From Candidatus Aquidulcis sp. (GTDB taxonomy: Bacteria; Chloroflexota; Anaerolineae; UBA4142): a DNA stretch of 42,531 nucleotides. Where the stretch lies: assembly GCA_020723345.1 (NCBI GenBank), contig DYJA01000058.1, positions 1 to 42,531 of the forward strand, read 5' to 3'. Numbering within the stretch: position 1 is the first letter of the stretch; each line of letters opens with the position of its first letter. Position numbers and translations under genes: made by a program. The notes under the pieces were generated by a model. That model did no database searches, had not been told where the DNA came from, and saw nothing but the letters and a program-made list of their open reading frames with translations. Shown piece after piece: positions 41,533 to 42,531 of the stretch.

Positions 41533-41548
41533 GAAAGTGGAAATGCCG

Positions 41549-41576
41549 TTGACAACGCGCGTTGGCGGATTATAAT
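41549..41576 (+). promoter_or_regulatory. Sigma-70-type promoter of sulfite-oxidase-like gene
   Basis: TTGACA (41549-41554), a 16-base spacer and TATAAT (41571-41576). The start would be near 41583, at the left edge of palindrome 4. The MITE target repeat ends nine bases upstream. Confidence 0.75.
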
Positions 41577-41584
41577 TCAGGCGC

Positions 41585-41612
41585 GTAGGGCAATTTTGTA
41601 AAATTGCCCAAC
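41585..41612. repeat. GTAGG-type palindrome 4 in 5' leader
   Basis: GGGCAATTTT (41588-41597) and AAAATTGCCC (41600-41609) with outer GTA/AAC. It is the same type as the palindromes at 12980, 17790 and 23224, with one mismatch in the outer arm. It fills the leader between the transcription start and AAGGAGA. Confidence 0.75.
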
Positions 41613-41623
41613 AAGGAGAAACA

Positions 41624-42040
41624 ATGCCGGACCATCCATTCGCTAAAGTGTTGCGACTCAAGCGCGCGAACCCGACGCGCAAATTTGATCTCCAAGGCGG
41701 GCGACTGCCGCCGGGACAATATCTCACGGAAAAATTCCCGGTGCTGCATTACGGCAGCGTGCCGCGCTTCGATCCGAAAACCTGGGATCTCAAAATCTGG
41801 GGGCTTGTCGAAAACCCCATTCGGCTGACCTGGGACGAATTCCTCAAACTGCCGACCAAGCGCACGGTCACCGACATTCACTGCGTCACGCGTTGGAGCA
41901 AACTCGATACGGCGTGGGAAGGCGTACCGTGGTCGTGGGTCATGGAGAACGCGCGCCCGAAACCGGAAGCGAAATTCATCATGGCGCGCTGCGAGAAGGT
42001 GGGAACTCTATTCGCGTGGCAAGTTCAATGCCTTTGGTAA
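41624..42040 (+). pseudogene. Sulfite-oxidase-like molybdopterin protein, interrupted
   Basis: Residues 1 to about 125 match the YuiH/sulfite oxidase-like oxidoreductase group (Oxidored_molyb): LPPGQYLTEKFPVLHYGSVP, WDLKIWGLVENPIRLTWDEF (about 47-66) and TVTDIHCVTRWSKLDTAWEG, with the Mo-ligand Cys in DIHCVTRW (near 87). Homology stops after ARCEK near 41998. The rest (VGTLFAWQVQCLW) is read from the opposite-strand recombinase-like gene and ends at 42040. About 75 C-terminal residues are lost, so the protein is unlikely to fold normally. The promoter, leader palindrome and AAGGAGA ribosome site are intact. Confidence 0.85.
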
Positions 42041-42531
42041 AGTCAACCACACCTGGCTCACCCGGAATCATGCAGAAAACTTGGCACTTTTTGTCGTGTG
42101 CCATGACTCGGACCTGCATCAGGTTAAATGCGTATTGCATGTTTTCCAGAGAAGGGTCTTGCAGTCCCCGCATTACATCGCTTCGAAATTGCAGCGCCGT
42201 TTCAATGTTGGGCATGACATCAAGCCCTTTTAGTTGGTTGGCGATTAGTTCCTCTTTTGCAATGGCATGCTCATGGCGCCCGGTCGCCAGCTCGATTTGA
42301 GCCTCCAACGACTCCAGGGCCTTTCCCCGTGCTTTCGATGCCAAGCGGCCCAGTCCCTCAATAGCTTCTTCAGCGTCTTTGACTTCCTCCTGGACTAGTT
42401 CGAGTTCCCGCTTCTTGTCGGCGATGGTTTTGTCTGTATTACTGAGGCATCGGCGCAACGTCCTTTCAAATCTCTTCCTATTATTACAACGACGTTTTGT
42501 ATGAATACGACGTTTCGCGCTCAGTAGACGC
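41979..42531 (-). CDS. Recombinase-like protein, C-terminal part, off window
   Basis: The minus-strand frame is open from the right edge (42531) to TGA at 41979, at least 184 codons. A basic, Cys-containing stretch (HTKRRCNNRKRFERTLRRCL) leads into a long coiled coil (about ADKKRELELVQEEVKDAEEA onwards), then FRSDVMRGLQDPSLENMQYA and VRVMAHDKKCQVFCMIPGEP. This order (coiled coil, 'GL...E', then a V-rich strand ending in P) is like the C-terminus of large serine recombinases, but no catalytic domain is in view, so the assignment is tentative. Its last codons (SRSAP, stop) lie in host sulfite-oxidase sequence. Confidence 0.6.
   Translation of the reverse strand, partial: RLLSAKRRIHTKRRCNNRKRFERTLRRCLSNTDKTIADKKRELELVQEEVKDAEEAIEGLGRLASKARGKALESLEAQIELATGRHEHAIAKEELIANQLKGLDVMPNIETALQFRSDVMRGLQDPSLENMQYAFNLMQVRVMAHDKKCQVFCMIPGEPGVVDFTKGIELATRIEFPPSRSAP

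Noticed and set aside
41359-41727. 122-codon minus-strand open frame across the MITE
   Set aside because: It crosses the element, its target repeat, a promoter and the start of the sulfite-oxidase-like gene, with no protein family signal.

Overview
The window looks like a chromosomal piece of an uncultured bacterium, most likely a Chloroflexota (Anaerolineae-like) lineage. This is an inference from high GC with heavy use of GCG/CGC codons, the mix of gene families (AmrS, the EtfBA/long acyl-CoA dehydrogenase set, many GT4 enzymes, DUF433/DUF5615 pairs) and the abundance of short palindromic and heptanucleotide repeats. No rRNA, tRNA or CRISPR array was seen. Both ends cut genes: fabF runs off the left edge and a recombinase-like gene runs off the right edge.

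Layout. 1-6732 holds single genes of general metabolism: fabF (-), an AEC-type permease, a hemerythrin-like protein, a small unknown protein, a PDZ membrane protein (-), a NurA nuclease and an exported sugar dehydrogenase. 6852-10822 is an accessory stretch: amrS, an orphan antitoxin-like gene, a second decayed copy of the amrS 3' end, a lower-GC HNH protein, an SPPY-type DNA methyltransferase and a PD-(D/E)XK-like protein, which together could be a restriction or defence unit. Enolase and mntP follow. 13020-19565 is a fatty-acid/acyl-CoA block (MaoC hydratase, Zn alcohol dehydrogenase, an intercalated NhaA antiporter, EtfB, EtfA, long acyl-CoA dehydrogenase). 19700-25640 carries a DUF433/DUF5615 toxin-antitoxin pair, a DAO-type flavoprotein, a decapitated acetyltransferase, mutY, and a tightly coupled sigma factor/anti-sigma/membrane protein/Tat-exported flavodoxin unit.

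41279-25658 (minus strand) is a nearly gapless 13-gene unit starting with uridine kinase: two methyltransferases, a Wzx-type flippase, asparagine synthase, six GT4 glycosyltransferases, a CgeB-like glycosyltransferase and a YfhO-type membrane protein. It probably builds and exports a surface glycan or glycolipid. Beyond it lie a 182-bp MITE with perfect inverted repeats and an 8-bp target duplication, and a sulfite-oxidase-like gene cut by DNA whose first gene is a recombinase-like coding sequence.

The main discovery theme is repeat biology. Heptamer arrays of at least four different sequences occur, two inside one glycosyltransferase gene and one that supplies the stop codon of one glycosyltransferase and the start codon of the next. 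A CCTGAGC...GTCGAAGG repeat has inserted in frame into three coding regions. A family of GTAGG...CCTAC palindromes sits at four gene borders. The most interesting gene set is the HNH/methyltransferase/PD-(D/E)XK island with its duplicated amrS tail.
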